From Chloropicon primus (taxonomy: Eukaryota > Chlorophyta > Chloropicophyceae > Chloropicales > Chloropicaceae): 64,000 bases of DNA. Location of the stretch: contig CP060754.1 of NCBI GenBank assembly GCA_023205875.1, positions 806,001 through 870,000 of the forward strand. Direction: 5' to 3'. The position numbers were made by a program, and so were the translations under genes. Under the pieces are notes generated by a model. That model was not told the origin of the DNA. It saw only the letters and a program-made list of their open reading frames with translations, and ran no database searches. Positions 46,671 to 56,439 of this stretch are shown in pieces (position 1 is the first letter of the stretch; every line of letters starts with the position of its first letter).

Positions 46671-48980
46671 ATGGCGAAGAGAGGAGTCGCCAGAGAGGAG
46701 CAAGAGGCCCTGATCGCTTCGACGGACGAAATTGTCCCAAGCAGCTTCGACACTGACATCGAGAAGGATGGGGCCAGCGCGCCAAAGACCTTTGTGAGGC
46801 ACAAGAGCTCGGGGATAGAGGCACTCTTTGCCTCGAAGCCGCTGAGGACGGGAATGCTCGTCATTGGCGTTCTGATTATTCTCGCGCAGGCGTCTCACAT
46901 CAACGGCCTCGAGGGCCCCTCCGAGAGCGAGATTCCGGACGCGACGAACGCGTGCATGACGGCCATGTTCTGCGGGGTGATCGGCTTGTTCTTCGCCTAT
47001 CAGAAGGTAAGGGGCGTGATGAGCAAGCCCGAGGGAAATGCGAGGATGAAGGAGATCGCCACCGCGATCCAGGAGGGAGCGTACGCCTTCCTGAACCAGG
47101 AGTACAGGTGGCTCTTCGTCTTTGGCGTGGCCACTGCCCTCTTCCTTTCTCTTGGAGTGGGCCAGACAAGCACCGGCTTCTGTTTCGTCGTGGGTGCGAC
47201 CATCTCTGGCAGCGCCGGGTGGATCGGAATGAGTATCGCGGTCAGGGGAAACGTTAGGACTGCTGCCGCAGCCATTCACGGTCTTGACCCTGCCCTGAGG
47301 GTTGCCTTTGACACGGGTACTGTCATGGGAATGGTCGTCGTGAGCTCCGGCACACTCGGAATCTCCTTGGTGTACTTGATTATCACAAAGTACATGGAAC
47401 CAAACGAGGCTCTGTCCAGCCTTGCTGGTTTTGGTTTCGGAGCATCCACCATCGCTTTGTTCTCCAGAGTGGGTGGAGGAATCTACACGAAGGCTGCTGA
47501 CGTGGGCGCCGATCTTGTCGGAAAGGTCGAGGCTGGCATCCCGGAGGACGACCCAAGGAACCCAGCCGTGATTGCTGACTGCGTGGGAGACAACGTCGGT
47601 GATATCGCTGGTATGGGGGCTGATCTTTTCGAGTCCTATGTGGGAAGCATCATTGCGGCTTCTAGTCTGGGTTTGGACGTGTTCGGGCTCAACGGTGTTG
47701 CCCTTCCTCTCTACATCAGTAGTGCGGGAATTATTTGCTCTATCTTTGGAACTTTCTTCGTTCACACGAGAGAGGGTGCAAACCAGGAGGAGCTGCTCAA
47801 GGCTCTGAGATCGGGCAACATGGCCGCTTCCGTATTGCTTGTGATCTGCGTAGGGTTCATCCTTCCCTTCATGCAGTTCGAGGCCCCCATGCCAATTTAC
47901 ATTGTCATCATCTTGGGTCTGGTTGCTGGAATCATTGTTGGCGGTGCCACCGAGTACTGCACTTCAGGAGCATACGCGCCAGTCCAGAGCATCGCGAAGT
48001 CAGCGGAGACCGGACCTGCAACTGTCTTGATCCGCGGCCTTGCCGTGGGCATGTTCTCCACGATCCCCCCGATCGTTATCGTGACCTTGCTCATCGTGAT
48101 TAGCTTGAGCCTTGCTGGTGTGTATGGCGTCGCAATCAGTGCTGTCGGCATGTTGGCCACTCTCGGTATCACTCTGGCAACTGATGCGTACGGCCCAGTT
48201 GTGGACAATGCTGGTGGTATTGCTGAGATGGCAGAGCTTGAGCCGATTGTGAGGGACAGGACTGACGCTCTCGATGCTCTTGGAAACACCACAGCTGCGA
48301 CTGGTAAGGGGTTCGCGATCACTTCTGCTATTTTGACTGCACTTGCTCTCTTGGTGGCCTTCCAGAAGGATGTTTCGGGTGACGACAAGAGCGCTCTTGT
48401 GGCCGATATTGTTGACACCAGCAGCACCAACATGGTCATGCCAGGCTTGCTCATCGGCGCCTTGGCCCCATATGTTTTCAGTGGCTTCACCATGCTTGCT
48501 GTTGGCAAGTCCGCAGGTTCCGTGATTGAGGAGGTCCGCCGCCAGTTCAGGCTTGGACTGATTGAGGGAACTGATGGCATCAAGCCTGACTACAGAGCCT
48601 GCGTCGACATCGTCACCAAGGCTTCCTTGAAGGAGATGATTGCACCCGGTGTTATCTCCATTTCGATCCCAGTTGTCTTTGGCCTCTTGCTTGGCCCACA
48701 GTGTCTGGTTGGAATCCTCACTGGAGGCATCATCTCTGGTGCGCTGATGGCGATCATGATGTCCAACGCAGGAGGTGCTTGGGACAATTGCAAGAAGTTC
48801 ATCGAGGGTGGAGCTTATGGCGGAAAGAACTCTGAGTGCCACAAAGCAGCTGTCGTGGGAGATACTGTGGGAGATCCCTTCAAGGACACCAGTGGTCCTG
48901 CTTTGAACATTCTGATCAAGCTCATGAGCATTGTCAGTCTTGTCATGGCGCCTGTCTTGAAAGACATGTACATGAGTTGA
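46671..48980 (+). CDS. H+-translocating pyrophosphatase, type I (vacuolar)
   Basis: A 769-residue V-PPase that uses pyrophosphate to acidify vacuoles. About 16 membrane helices are visible. The catalytic loop reads '[20 protein letters not shown]' (about 279-298), followed by '[18 protein letters not shown]'. The second acidic loop appears as '[19 protein letters not shown]', the third near '[18 protein letters not shown]'. At the ion-selectivity position the protein has Ala in '[10 protein letters not shown]', which marks the K+-dependent type I enzyme rather than the K+-independent one (Lys). One oddity is Cys in '[12 protein letters not shown]', where plants have Asn. The 50-residue N-terminal extension is polar. 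The last exon-free 2.3 kb is less GC-rich in third positions than neighbours, consistent with high expression. Confidence 0.97.
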   Translation: MAKRGVAREEQEALIASTDEIVPSSFDTDIEKDGASAPKTFVRHKSSGIEALFASKPLRTGMLVIGVLIILAQASHINGLEGPSESEIPDATNACMTAMFCGVIGLFFAYQKVRGVMSKPEGNARMKEIATAIQEGAYAFLNQEYRWLFVFGVATALFLSLGVGQTSTGFCFVVGATISGSAGWIGMSIAVRGNVRTAAAAIHGLDPALRVAFDTGTVMGMVVVSSGTLGISLVYLIITKYMEPNEALSSLAGFGFGASTIALFSRVGGGIYTKAADVGADLVGKVEAGIPEDDPRNPAVIADCVGDNVGDIAGMGADLFESYVGSIIAASSLGLDVFGLNGVALPLYISSAGIICSIFGTFFVHTREGANQEELLKALRSGNMAASVLLVICVGFILPFMQFEAPMPIYIVIILGLVAGIIVGGATEYCTSGAYAPVQSIAKSAETGPATVLIRGLAVGMFSTIPPIVIVTLLIVISLSLAGVYGVAISAVGMLATLGITLATDAYGPVVDNAGGIAEMAELEPIVRDRTDALDALGNTTAATGKGFAITSAILTALALLVAFQKDVSGDDKSALVADIVDTSSTNMVMPGLLIGALAPYVFSGFTMLAVGKSAGSVIEEVRRQFRLGLIEGTDGIKPDYRACVDIVTKASLKEMIAPGVISISIPVVFGLLLGPQCLVGILTGGIISGALMAIMMSNAGGAWDNCKKFIEGGAYGGKNSECHKAAVVGDTVGDPFKDTSGPALNILIKLMSIVSLVMAPVLKDMYMS

Positions 48981-49085
48981 TCTTATACACGGAAAACAAA
49001 AAACAAGTCTAAGTTATCAAATAATCATCTCTCAGGTTAATTCTGAAACCGTTATATGAAACAATGCTTTATGCTTTTCAAACAT

Positions 49086-50765
49086 CTACGTCGAGGTGAA
49101 CGTCATCTCAGCATCTAACTTCATCAACTTTTGTTGGAGCTCCTCCACTTGGCTGGACAGGAATTCCCTCCTCACTTTCTGCTTCTCCACATCCTGCAGC
49201 AGGACAGGATCCGTAACAAGTCCTGACTTCTCTCGAAGCTTTATTGTATCGTCCCGAGCCTTCTCTCTTGACTGCTTTTCCTTCTGAAGCTTGTCCCTCT
49301 TGGAACTCAGTTGCATATCCAAGTCACCAAGCTCGCTTTCCAAGATATTGTTCTTCTTCTGCACGAACTGCAGCTTCTCCTTCAAGTGTGTCAGGACCTG
49401 AACGGTCGTGGTGGTCTTCTTTCGCAGCTTCAAAAGCTCTTCATTTCTCTCTTCAATCTTTTCGTTGAGACTCTGATTCTCTATCTTGAGCTGCTCAAAG
49501 TCGATCAAATGAAGTCCCTCGGCGAGCTCTTCTTTTTGCTTCAGCTTGCTCTCCAGATCTTTCAGCTGGTGTTGCAGGTGGATGTTCCTCGACCTCACTT
49601 TCGACTTTTCGATCTCCTTCTCGTCCTCCAGGAGGTTGGTCTCGTTCACGATGTGGTTAGGAATGCCCTTGCCCGTCCTGCTGTACTCGGCCATTTTGAT
49701 CACTTCCTCCTTGAAGACGGCGTACTCCTCCTCGAGCCTGATGGCTTTCTTATCTTTCTCTTCCAGCTTCATTCGCAAGTCCATCAGCGCGGTTTGGTAG
49801 TGTTGTGCAATTCTGGCCTCCTCCTGCATGTAGTCTGACCAAGACAGGAGACTCGATAGGTATCGTGCCTCTATGTCGTGGACAATGCTGCTCGTCAAGC
49901 CAATGACAGAGCCGCGGCGCGTTCTAAACTTCTCCAGCAGCAGAATCTTTTGCTCCAACTCGTGACTCACTTCTTTCAGCTCGTTCTCCTCCTCGTAGGC
50001 CTCGGCAAGCAAGTTTTTGATGACATCTCGCTCGTTGACACCAGGAGAAACGGGGTCCATCTTGTCCTCCTCTTCGTCATCGTGTTCTTCTCCCTCCCCC
50101 TCGACTTCTCCCTCGGCCTCGCCATCCTCCAACGCCTCCCCGACCTCGCCTTCTCCGTCCTCCGCCACAGTGCCAGCCTCCTCGGTGCCCTCCTCACCCT
50201 GCTCCCCCTCGTCCTCCTCACCGTCCTTCTCCTCCTCCGCGTCAGGCGCCTGAGCCTCCTCTGGTGCCTCCTCCTCTGCCTCTTCAGCAGCGGCCTCGCC
50301 CCCCGCCTCGTCCCCCGCCTCCCCCTCCCCCGCAGGCGCCTCCTCCTTCTCCTCCTTCTTGTCCTCCTCTACCTCGTCGGCCTCGGCCTCGGCCTCCACA
50401 TTACTCGCAGGCTCACCCTCGTCGTCCTTGGCCTCGGGGGCTTCTCCCTCCCCCCCCTCAGCGTCCTCAGCCTCCTCAGCCGGGGCAGCTTCCGGGCTCT
50501 CTTCTTTTCCCTCTTCCACCTCCTCGGCTGCCACCTCTTCCTCTGCCGCGGCGCTAGGGCTCTCCCCCTCGGCTTCCACAGCAGGTGCACCTGGTTCCGC
50601 CTCTTTGCTTTCTTCTACAGGCTCCTCCTCCTCAACCTTTGACGCCTCTTCCTCCGCTCCTTCGTTCCCAGCCTCTTCCTCGACCGCCTCTGTGGTCTCG
50701 GCCTCGGCCTCGACCTCCAAGGCCACGTCTTCCGTCGTCTTTTCGTCCTTCACCTCGTCCGCCAT
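49086..50765 (-). CDS. CCDC96/FAP184-like ciliary coiled-coil protein
   Basis: A 559-residue protein. The first 240 residues are nearly all Glu, Ala, Asp, Gly and Pro, extremely acidic and without order. From about 245 to 555 it is continuous coiled coil belonging to the CCDC96/CCDC113 (DUF4201) group: the diagnostic stretch 'LHLIDFEQLKIENQSLNEKI' is followed by 'EERNEELLKLRKK' and 'VLTHLKEKLQFVQKKNNILE'. CCDC96 (FAP184 in Chlamydomonas) with CCDC113 links radial spoke 3, dynein g and the nexin regulatory complex in motile cilia; the acidic N-terminal region is also a feature of CCDC96. Its presence implies this alga can build, or recently could build, a motile cilium. The ATG at 50765 is taken; upstream in-frame sequence is leader. 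Confidence 0.85.
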   Translation of the reverse strand: MADEVKDEKTTEDVALEVEAEAETTEAVEEEAGNEGAEEEASKVEEEEPVEESKEAEPGAPAVEAEGESPSAAAEEEVAAEEVEEGKEESPEAAPAEEAEDAEGGEGEAPEAKDDEGEPASNVEAEAEADEVEEDKKEEKEEAPAGEGEAGDEAGGEAAAEEAEEEAPEEAQAPDAEEEKDGEEDEGEQGEEGTEEAGTVAEDGEGEVGEALEDGEAEGEVEGEGEEHDDEEEDKMDPVSPGVNERDVIKNLLAEAYEEENELKEVSHELEQKILLLEKFRTRRGSVIGLTSSIVHDIEARYLSSLLSWSDYMQEEARIAQHYQTALMDLRMKLEEKDKKAIRLEEEYAVFKEEVIKMAEYSRTGKGIPNHIVNETNLLEDEKEIEKSKVRSRNIHLQHQLKDLESKLKQKEELAEGLHLIDFEQLKIENQSLNEKIEERNEELLKLRKKTTTTVQVLTHLKEKLQFVQKKNNILESELGDLDMQLSSKRDKLQKEKQSREKARDDTIKLREKSGLVTDPVLLQDVEKQKVRREFLSSQVEELQQKLMKLDAEMTFTST

Positions 50766-50974
50766 GGTCCCTTGCCCCCTCTCTAGTCTAGTCTCTAGGA
50801 GAACCGTTGTGTACGATGATTTTGACTTTCGGAAAATGTGGAGACCCACGAAAAAGAACGGAGAACGGAGACAGCAGAAGGGGGGGGAGAAGGGAAACAA
50901 CACAACAAGACCGGAGTCCGATCCGATGATACGCCAAGATACGCAAGATGCACAATCACACAAAAAAATCATGT

Positions 50975-50979
50975 TTACA
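50975..50979 (-). terminator. TGTAA signal, DUF1336 gene
   Basis: TGTAA on the minus strand, 17 bp after the stop of the DUF1336 gene. Confidence 0.5.
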
Positions 50980-50995
50980 CAAGTAGTACAAGGTT

Positions 50996-52608
50996 TTAAA
51001 GGTAGTTCTTCCCCTGGGCTTGCTTTGAGTCGAGGACGGGAAGCGGGGGGACGGGCGGGAACTCCGCAGCGAAATCGATCTTTTGCAAGCGTATCGAGGC
51101 CAGGACCTGCTCAGGAAGCTGCTGGGGGCTCCGGCCCTCCAGAACTAGGGCCATGTCCATCACACCGTGCTTCAGGCAGTGCTTCAGGGAGTGAAAGTAC
51201 CGCCTCGTGGCGTACTGATAGTCGTGGATGTTGACATCCACCTCGATGTACTCAGGACCCACGTGATACTGCACTTGGGGTCTCACCAGCATGGGTTTGT
51301 TCTGCCACCTCCTCAGGATAGCCGCCTCAGCCTTGCCGAAAGTCTTCGTGGCGATCCACTCCTCGAGATTCGGCATCGCTGGAATCATCTTCAGCCGATC
51401 CCTGGTGGGAACCCCAGCCCCATCGGTCACGTCCGCACAGAAGTCTTTCAGGAGTTCTAGGGTGTGCCGGTGCAGCTTGCCCTGCTTGATCTCCTCCTCC
51501 GCGACGAAGCCGTCCCTCAAAGCGTACACTGCCACCACCTGCAAGGTCTTCCCATCAAACGGCTTTCCGAAAATCCTCGCGGGGTACATGGGCGCCTGGT
51601 AATTCACGACGAGCAGGGGGGTGATAGGGCAGTCCTCCGGGATCTTCTCCGTCGAAGGAAGCTTTATCCGCTGGGCCATGTGGCCAACCATATTTTCTGA
51701 ACTGTAAAAGTCGACAGACTTGAGCTCGTAGATCGGTCGCAGGTCCTCCATCTTTATCTTCACCCTGTCCTTCAGGTAGTTCTGCCCCCTCAGCGGAAAC
51801 AGGTTCCCCTTTGGTTCGTCCCAGCACTGCTTCTCTGGCTCGATGTCCCTCTCCTTGCACGCCTCGTAGGGCACCACGGACTTGGGGAGGTGCTTCCCCC
51901 CCTCAGCTTTGTGCTTGTCCAGCTGCCTGGAAGCCTTCGACAGGGAGCGGAAGCCCGGCTTCCAGGTCGTGGCGGCCCCAACTTTGCGTCCCCCCGCGCC
52001 CGCGCCCCCACGATTTTGTTGCCCCCCGCGGTGAGTGCTGGCCTGCGACCCCCCGTCGTCCGGGCCCCGTCCGAATAGGAAGAGGCTGCTGAAATAAGTC
52101 CCGAACCCGGAGAACGTGAAGAAGCTCGCGTAGTCCTCTTCGACAGCCAAGTCGAGGTAATCCTCCTCGTCCGTTATCTCGTCCTCCTCCGCGCTCAGGT
52201 AGTCCGCGCTCTGTATGGACGACTCGCTGAACGTTCTTATCCGCCACGCCGCACCATCTGATCGTTCCGAGACAGCAGAGGACCAGAAGTGTCAGACTAC
52301 TTGTATTGCATTCAGCTCAACGCCCGTCCTCGGTGGTCACGTGGGGCGCCAGCTTGTGAACTTTTCCGTCCGGATGTTTCAGTCGTGGTCGTGAACTTAC
52401 TCGTCAAGTCGGGCGGCAGGTTGCTCGCCCCCTTCCCGCTCGATTTCCCCTTCGACTTCCTCAGCCTCCACTTGCCCTTCCTCTTCTTCTTCCTCCTCTT
52501 CTTCTTGCTCTTGTGTATCTGGTGCGCCTCTAACGGACCCAAGTCCTGCCTGCTGTTCCGCCTCGAAAGCGTGCGCACCTCCGCGTGCCTCCCGCACTTG
52601 TTGCCCAT
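50996..52608 (-). CDS. EDR2 C-terminal domain (DUF1336) protein with acylation signal (two exons)
   Basis: Exons 52608-52401 and 52257-50996 join in phase 1 to give 489 residues. The C-terminal 260 residues are a DUF1336/EDR2-C domain: 'LFPLRGQNYLKDRVKIKM', 'VGHMAQRIKLPS', 'PLLVVNYQAPMYPARIFGK', 'RLKMIPAMPNLEEWIATKTF', 'YIEVDVNIHDYQYATRRYF' and 'LPEQVLASIRLQKID'. Plant EDR2 joins this domain to PH and START domains; none is present here. Instead the start 'MGNKCGRHAEV' has Gly2 and Cys5, as for N-myristoylation plus palmitoylation, followed by a Lys/Arg cluster (about 34-60). That combination would fix the protein to membranes. Between the two lies an acidic stretch ('SAEEDEITDEEDYLD'). The intron separates the membrane tag from the domain. 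Confidence 0.82.
52258..52400 (-). other. Intron in DUF1336 gene
   Basis: 143 nt, minus strand: donor 'TTGACGA|GTAAGT', branch-like 'GTCTGACAC', acceptor 'ACGATCAG|ATGG'; phase 1. The downstream domain frame has no upstream ATG of its own, so an exon is required. Confidence 0.8.
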
Positions 52609-53017
52609 CTCGCGAGCCACGAACAGACAAACCCCGAGGCTAGCACCAGCGTCCTCCTCCCCTGCACACCCACCCACCTCTGTCCAGGGACCCACGCGTC
52701 AGTTCCTTCCTTCCCTGCCTCGACAGAGCCCCCTCCCTTGAGAATCTCGTCGTCGTTTCCCAGCAGATTCCCAACCGGAGACCGGTGACGCGGACGGACG
52801 CGGACGAGGGGAGCAGAAGGAAGGAAGAAGGCGTTTGCGTTGGGCGGGGGGGGGAGAAGGGGGGGAGAAGGAGAGGATCATCCAGTGCGGAAGTATCGTC
52901 ATCTTTCACCTCTCGCTCTTCCGCTCGAAGGAAGCGACGACCTCGGGAGGATTGGGGGGAGAAGCAGAAAGGATCGAGTGTGTGCGTGAGTGTGAGTGTG
53001 TGCTTGGTGGTGGTGTG
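52609..53017. promoter_or_regulatory. Divergent promoter, DUF1336 / NSRP1-like
   Basis: 409 bp between opposite starts with G-runs near 52840-52865 and a (TG)n stretch just before the NSRP1-like ATG (52978-53016). Nothing else recognised. Confidence 0.4.
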
Positions 53018-53980
53018 ATGGTGGGAGGCAGCGGGAAGAAGCTGGCGTTCGGGCTGAGCGTGCCGAAAGCTAGACTCGGGCAGAGGGGTTCCCTGGCGAA
53101 GCCGGCCAAGTTGGCGGGGGTTTTCGGAAACGACGAGGACGGGGACGAGGACGAGGATGGTGGGAGGGGGATCAGTCAAGCGATAGCGGCCGAGCAGAGG
53201 CACGCGCACAGCCTCGCGAAGAACGAGGAGACGTACAGGAGGGCGCTCAAGGAGGACCCCACGGTGTTCGACTACGACGCCGTGTACGAGAGCTTCAACG
53301 CGGGGAAGAGCGCGAAGAAGCGTGAGGATAAGCTGAGCAGGCAGTCCAAGTACATTGCTGACTTGAAGGCGAAAGCCGCGGAGAGGGAAAGGGAACAAGA
53401 AATGGTGCACGAGAGGAAGATGGTCAGGGAGGTGGAGAAGGAGGAGCACCTGTACGGAGCCAAGGAGAAGTTCATAACGAGCTCTTACAGGAAGAAGCTC
53501 GAGGAGGACAGGTCGTGGCAAGAGCAGGAGAAGCGGAAGGAGGAGGAGGAAAGGAGGGACGACGTGACGAAGAAAGCGAATCTCGGGGCCTTTTACTCGA
53601 ATCTTCTTACCAGCAACGTGGCCTTCGGCAACCCTGAAGAAAAGAAGGCAAGGGCTCCGAGGGAAGAGCCAGCGGAGCGAAGACAGGCCTCGGCCGCTCC
53701 CGTTGGGGGCCAAGGCCCGGGCCGGCCGGCGGAGCACCCTCCCGGGGGTTCCGGGGGGGAGGGCGCAGTGAGTCGGGTCGATGAGCGGACCGCGCCCGAA
53801 GCCCCTGCGGATGCTGGTCCACCCCCGCCACCACGGGAGAAGGGTGGGCCCGAGGCACAGCCTCGGGGCCACGGTGGAGAGAGCGAACCTGACGAGAAAG
53901 CGAAGGCCGCGGAGGCGAGGACTCAAAAGATCAACGCCGCTTTACTCAGATATAGAAAGAGAAAAGCGGCGCAGATGTAA
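53018..53980 (+). CDS. NSRP1/CCDC55-like splicing regulatory protein
   Basis: A 320-residue protein with the NSRP1 (CCDC55, DUF2040) N-terminal domain. 'KKLAFGLSVPK' near the start, 'DPTVFDYDAVYESFNAGK' (about 85) and 'RQSKYIADLKAKAAEREREQ' with 'VREVEKEEHLYGAKEKFITS' (to about 155) are the family core, continuing 'SYRKKLEEDRSW'. Human NSRP1 sits in nuclear speckles and alters splice-site choice. The second half is Pro/Glu/Lys/Arg-rich and disordered, ending in a basic 'RYRKRKAAQM'. Single exon, itself notable given how few introns remain here. The ATG at 53018 is preceded by a (TG)n run, and TGTAA lies 24 bp past the stop. Confidence 0.88.
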   Translation: MVGGSGKKLAFGLSVPKARLGQRGSLAKPAKLAGVFGNDEDGDEDEDGGRGISQAIAAEQRHAHSLAKNEETYRRALKEDPTVFDYDAVYESFNAGKSAKKREDKLSRQSKYIADLKAKAAEREREQEMVHERKMVREVEKEEHLYGAKEKFITSSYRKKLEEDRSWQEQEKRKEEEERRDDVTKKANLGAFYSNLLTSNVAFGNPEEKKARAPREEPAERRQASAAPVGGQGPGRPAEHPPGGSGGEGAVSRVDERTAPEAPADAGPPPPPREKGGPEAQPRGHGGESEPDEKAKAAEARTQKINAALLRYRKRKAAQM

Positions 53981-54323
53981 CCTACACTTGTACCATAAAC
54001 TCCTGTAAAGCATACGATGTGTATCTGACGACAACGACGGCGTGGGGTCCTTCAAGCGCCTACCACACACTCGTTGGCTTTCTGTGGTCGCTCGAGGGGG
54101 AGAATCTTCCAACCTCTCTTTCAAGCTTGGTCGAGGTGAGTCCCTCCTTCCTTTCCCATCGCTTGACCCCAAAGATAAAGATGGTTCCTTTTTCTTCCTT
54201 CGGAAGCCTTTCGCCTTTCCATTTATTTTTCAAATAATTATTGCTCAGGTTTGTGTACGACGGAAGAGCGAGGGAGTGAGGGAGTGAGGGAGCGAGGCCT
54301 TGGCTCGAAGCCTTGATCGAAGG
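53981..54323 (+). other. Intergenic region, NSRP1-like to CEP295-like
   Basis: 343 bp between tandem + strand genes. TGTAA for NSRP1-like is at 54004-54008; the rest is a promoter with a GAGGGAGT tandem run at 54273-54294 just before the next start. No gene seen. Confidence 0.5.
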
Positions 54324-56333
54324 ATGGCGACGATAGCGGGGAAGTGTCCCGCGCACGGGTACTACGTCCTGAGCAGCGGCGAGCTGGAGTACGAGCGACT
54401 GAAAGCGCTTCGGGAGACAAGGGTCCAGCGCATCCTTCAGGTGAGAGAGCAAGGTAGGACCTTGGCGAAAGAAAGGAGGGAGCTTCTCAGCACCAACACC
54501 GACCGGTTCGAAGGCGAGAACGTGAACCATGAGAAGGAGAACTGGATGAACGAAAGGGCTTACAACGTGGACTACATGAGGAGGATGTACGAGCAGTTGA
54601 AGCTGAACGTGGGGAAAGGCCACAAGAAAGCTCGCTCTGTCTCTGCCAAGGCCAAGAGGAGGGCAGCGAAACAAGAGCGGTACAACGAAAAGATCGCCCT
54701 GGCCACAGAGGAGCGATACAATGCGGCCGTCGAGGCCGTCAACAGGAAGAGGGCGGAGTACGGCGCAAGCCTTGACGACTTCAAGGAAAGGCGGGCAAGG
54801 GTGAAAGAGATAGAAGCAACCAGAGCCAAGGAGGGCATCGCGAGGTACTTTGGAAGCAAAGCCCAGAGGGAGGAGGAGGTCAAAGCGAAGGAGGAGGAGC
54901 TCCTCCGGCTTTTGGGCCAGGGTTCCGGGAGCTACAGCACGTCCCACTTGCACGAGCTGGGAATACCCGTTGAAATTCGCAAGCACGGCGACTCCGAAGA
55001 GGGAGATGACGCCAACGATAGAGCTTTGGCGATCAACAAGATGCTCAAGGAGAGGGAAGAGAGGAACAAGAAAGAGAGGGCAAAGGCTCTCCTTCGAGAG
55101 AGCGAGAGGACGCACGCTGCGGCCCAGTTCGTGCGGGCGAGAGAGATGGGCAGGCAAGTCAACAAGAAGCTTTCCAACTTGTGGCTCAAGGACAGGGAGG
55201 AAAAGATCAACGAGTTCCTCCAGCACCAGAAGCGCAGGGTGGCGAGGAAAGAGATGAGCAAGACCGAGAAGCTGGAAAGGGAAATCGAGGACATCTTTAA
55301 CCTGAAGCCCCAGGAAGACCAGGAAGTTCAGTACGCCACGGCAGAAGAAGTCCAAGTGCTAAACTGGAGCAACACGCTTCCGAAGGGCGACCAAAGGAGG
55401 AGCCTGGCCAAGGAGTTGCAAGCAGCAAAATCGCAAACGGTCGTCCGGGATACCACGGGCGGAGCCGCCGCGCCATCCACGAGCAAGGCGAAGCCCCCAA
55501 TCAACATCAGCATCCCGAAGGGCTTGAAGAAGAGCAACGCAAAGAGGACCGAGTCAACGACGGTTTCCAAGGAAGAGAAGCCCCAAACCGTGGGACGGCG
55601 GCGGCCGGCATCGGCAGCAGCTCCTCTTGGGAGGAGGCAGGATGTCAAGCCAAAGCCGAAGAGGAAGGGAAAGGGGAAGGGGACGGCTTCGGACCGGGAC
55701 CCAAGGTTGGGCACGAAGGGCCTCAAGGGCGTCGAGAGCTACCTGGACGAGAAGGACCCCCTCAACCTCCAGCAGCTTGCGGACGACATCAGCTTACTGA
55801 CGTCCAGCGTCCTCACTGACGCCACCGAGCTGGCCAAGGAGGACGAGAGGAGGTTCATGAAGGACACCCAAGATCTCTTCAGCGAAACCTCGGAACTTTT
55901 GTTCGGGGAACAGAAAGTTTATGACGGGTCCGTGCCCTCCACGAGCGAGAACAGCAGCGATCCCTCCTTCCTCAACGTAGGCGGGTCGGGGCTGGACTTT
56001 CCTGAATTGAGGGAGATAGACAACCTGCTGAGCGACTCCTTCTTCAGCCTCTCCACCCTGGAGGAAGAGAGCAACAAGGGGACCGAAAGCAAATCGAGCA
56101 AGTCCTCCCCCTTCACCCTCCAGAGCGACGAGCTGCTGGAGGGCATTTCAAAGAAGGGCGAGGACGACCAAAAGGTGGAGCAGAGCCTCTTCTCGCCAAG
56201 CTCGAGCTCGAGCTCCGTCTTGGGAGGGAACGAGTCCAAGGCAAGCAGAGAGGCCGAGACTCTGACCTCCACCCTCTTGGACACCAGCGACGACGATCTG
56301 ATCGACAACTTTTTGGAAAGGTTCGAAGAGTAA
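54324..56333 (+). CDS. CEP295-like centriole protein, 669 aa
   Basis: A basic, helical protein whose first 350 residues follow the N-terminal region of CEP295/Ana1 in order: 'RILQVREQGRTLAKERRELL' (about 36), 'MRRMYEQLKLNVGKGHKKA' (about 85), an Arg/Lys-rich helix with 'KAKRRAAKQERYNEKI', then 'AAQFVRAREMGRQVNKKL' and 'KLEREIEDIFNLK' (about 310). CEP295/Ana1 matures centrioles into centrosomes or basal bodies and stabilises triplet microtubules. Residues 370-470 are Pro/Lys-rich; the rest is acidic and Ser-rich, probably unstructured. The family's C-terminal ALMS-like motif was not recognised. Identification rests on remembered motif order, so it should be tested. 54324 is the first in-frame ATG. 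Confidence 0.65.
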   Translation: MATIAGKCPAHGYYVLSSGELEYERLKALRETRVQRILQVREQGRTLAKERRELLSTNTDRFEGENVNHEKENWMNERAYNVDYMRRMYEQLKLNVGKGHKKARSVSAKAKRRAAKQERYNEKIALATEERYNAAVEAVNRKRAEYGASLDDFKERRARVKEIEATRAKEGIARYFGSKAQREEEVKAKEEELLRLLGQGSGSYSTSHLHELGIPVEIRKHGDSEEGDDANDRALAINKMLKEREERNKKERAKALLRESERTHAAAQFVRAREMGRQVNKKLSNLWLKDREEKINEFLQHQKRRVARKEMSKTEKLEREIEDIFNLKPQEDQEVQYATAEEVQVLNWSNTLPKGDQRRSLAKELQAAKSQTVVRDTTGGAAAPSTSKAKPPINISIPKGLKKSNAKRTESTTVSKEEKPQTVGRRRPASAAAPLGRRQDVKPKPKRKGKGKGTASDRDPRLGTKGLKGVESYLDEKDPLNLQQLADDISLLTSSVLTDATELAKEDERRFMKDTQDLFSETSELLFGEQKVYDGSVPSTSENSSDPSFLNVGGSGLDFPELREIDNLLSDSFFSLSTLEEESNKGTESKSSKSSPFTLQSDELLEGISKKGEDDQKVEQSLFSPSSSSSSVLGGNESKASREAETLTSTLLDTSDDDLIDNFLERFEE

Positions 56334-56439
56334 AGAGAATGCTTCATAAGCAACGATCGATGTGTACAACACTTCACTTTTGATACAGACAACAAATAAA
56401 TACCACCAACCGCCACCACCACCACCGGAAGAATCCACT

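Noticed and set aside
46122-47765. 547-codon open frame opposite V-PPase and its leader
   Set aside because: Antisense of the conserved pyrophosphatase; no domain.
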